From Drosophila miranda (lineage: Eukaryota > Arthropoda > Insecta > Diptera > Drosophilidae): a DNA stretch of 64,000 nucleotides. The translations under genes were made by a program, and so were the position numbers. The notes beneath the pieces were generated by a model. The model was not told the origin of the DNA. It saw nothing but the letters and a program-made list of their open reading frames with translations, and made no database searches. The stretch covers positions 23,997,657-24,061,656 of the forward strand of contig NC_046674.1 of assembly GCF_003369915.1 (NCBI RefSeq), in the 5' to 3' direction. Below, one piece after another: positions 62,645-64,000 of the stretch (positions are counted from its first letter, which is position 1; every line of letters begins with the position of its first letter).

Positions 62645-64000
62645 TTTTGCACTACTCGAACTACCAACTGGCCTCCGATAATGTCTATATCTATGTGTAT
62701 ATGTTTATATGCGCCACGATCTTTTGTTTAATCGTCTGGCCAATTATGTATTAAAATATGCAGTTGCATGGACAAGCACACGCTTTTATTTTCTTTAGTT
62801 TTATTCACTTGTATTTGTATTGTTTTATTTGCAGTTTTGCACGCTGCACTTGATGCACGATTATGCAACGAATGCGAAGAGTACACACAAATTGTTTAGT
62901 TACGATAACTAGTTAATCATTTCTTTGGCTGGAAATGGGCTTGTGTGGGCTAAGAGGCGCGATCCGTGCGTTCCATCTCCGATTCGGGCGAAGACTGACG
63001 GGCAGCTTGAAATGCGGCCGAGAAAGAAGACGATGCTGGCCAAAAAATATCGCCGAAAACCGAAGCCGAAAAATGGTTTCGGAGCCGCGCTTATTGTTTA
63101 GAAATGTGAGTGTCAAGGTCAGGGCTCTACCACGACCAGTTTCCGAGATCCAAACAGATCGGAGCTTCGAACGCGTCACGAGACAAGCTGCGGGAAGGCA
63201 GGCAACCCAACGCGACAACCCGACAACCCGACAACCCGATGGCTATTCCAAGACAAACGCGGCACGCGTCTTGTCTATATATATTTCCGATTAGAACTTA
63301 TGGGGGTTGGGGGATATTGATTCTTTTGGGTCTTTTAGGTGTATGCTAATTCCTTGGTTGCGAACTTTTTCTTTTCTTTAATTGCGTGCGATAATTTGTT
63401 TGTTTGATTGGTTTGTCGCAGATCAAAAATCGAAGATTGGAAACTTGTTTTCTATAATTTGATCACTTTGACTGACGCACAGCAACAATTTCTGTTCTTT
63501 CGGTTCTTTATTTGTGGATATTTTTTGCATCCGCATGTGGCGGTTCGTGAATCGATTCTGAAGCCGTTGCTTGTTTATATTCTGGTTTTTATAGAGGAAC
63601 TCGTATTGGCTTCCTAATGTCAAGCCGCTGATGGTGTGGATGGGGCAAGTATGGGTGTTCTATGAATTCCATTTGAAAGTTAAAGATGTGATGGGCAGAC
63701 ACTTGGGCACTGAACTTTCCAATTTAACAAGGTCGTACCATCGAAAAAAAGGCGGAAGCCCATGTCTGGTTACAGTTCATCCCATTATCCAAATGGAGTT
63801 CATTAAATCATCGAGAGCTTTTCAACGTCACGATCATGATCGTCTTAGGACAGAAGGCAGGTCACTCAACGCCATCAGCCATCAGACATCATCAATACAT
63901 CTTCAAATCAATGGTGCTGATCGCCGCTGGTGTCTTGACTTTGCTTTCGATTTCGCTTTTGTGTGTAATTATAACACTTGGCCATAGCTTGGGGCACTTC
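62645..64000. other. Right-hand end, no gene assigned
   Basis: Upstream of gene 5. TATAAAC at 62703-62709 and CATATACAC nearby could be its TATA box. GC-richer sequence at 62935-63240 looks like a promoter or 5' UTR of an unidentified gene, and CTATAAAAACC (minus) near 63588-63598 is TATA-like. An ACAACCCG repeat lies at 63212-63239. No supported coding region. Confidence 0.4.
63212..63239 (+). repeat. (CGACAACC)n repeat
   Basis: Three perfect octamers GACAACCC plus a partial unit. Confidence 0.9.

Noticed and set aside
1..64000. tRNA, rRNA, CRISPR or prokaryotic-type operons
   Set aside because: I saw no tRNA B-box in a cloverleaf context, no rRNA-like sequence and no spaced direct repeats of CRISPR type. 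The eukaryotic gene structure makes CRISPR and operons inapplicable.

Overview
This window is animal nuclear DNA, almost certainly from a Drosophila species. The intron and exon structure, TATA/Inr promoters, AATAAA signals, abundant microsatellites and two recognisable genes (a Rac GTPase matching Drosophila Rac2 and an hnRNP C-type RNA-binding protein) all point that way. In D. melanogaster I remember Rac2 and a cluster of zinc carboxypeptidases as neighbours at 66A (CG8539, CG8560, CG8562, CG8563, CG8564), so the window looks like the syntenic block (Muller element D). The repeat content makes me suspect the obscura group, but that is inference.

Layout. 1-5381, minus strand: the 5' half of an hnRNP C/RALY-like RRM gene; four coding exons are visible and the gene runs off the left edge inside a Q/H/A-rich exon. 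5382-13330: non-coding, with microsatellites and one cluster of a ~50-bp repeat. 14280-14858, plus strand: Rac2 as a single intact coding exon, with GAGA-rich sequence upstream and a simple-repeat 3' UTR. About 15.9-47.2 kb: roughly 31 kb without a convincing protein gene. It holds a second cluster of the same ~50-bp repeat, a TA-flanked MITE-like element, degraded transposon copies, perfect palindromes and many microsatellites. It could be intergenic regulatory DNA or an intron of a gene with distant 5' exons. 47282-47470, minus strand: a compact gene for a 62-residue secreted peptide.

50.4-62.7 kb is a tandem cluster of five intact M14A zinc procarboxypeptidases, one on the plus strand and four on the minus strand. 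All have signal peptides, a propeptide and a full set of catalytic residues. They are probably gut digestive enzymes, and their substrate-pocket residues differ. Two nested features stand out. A decayed sixth carboxypeptidase lies antisense in the long intron of the fourth gene. A 67-residue two-helix membrane-protein ORF lies antisense in the first intron of the fifth gene. The fifth gene also carries an acidic/Cys insert followed by a strongly basic, furin-like activation site.

Gene models were built by hand from splice consensus and reading phase, without transcript data. In all five carboxypeptidase genes the exon lengths add up to whole codons.
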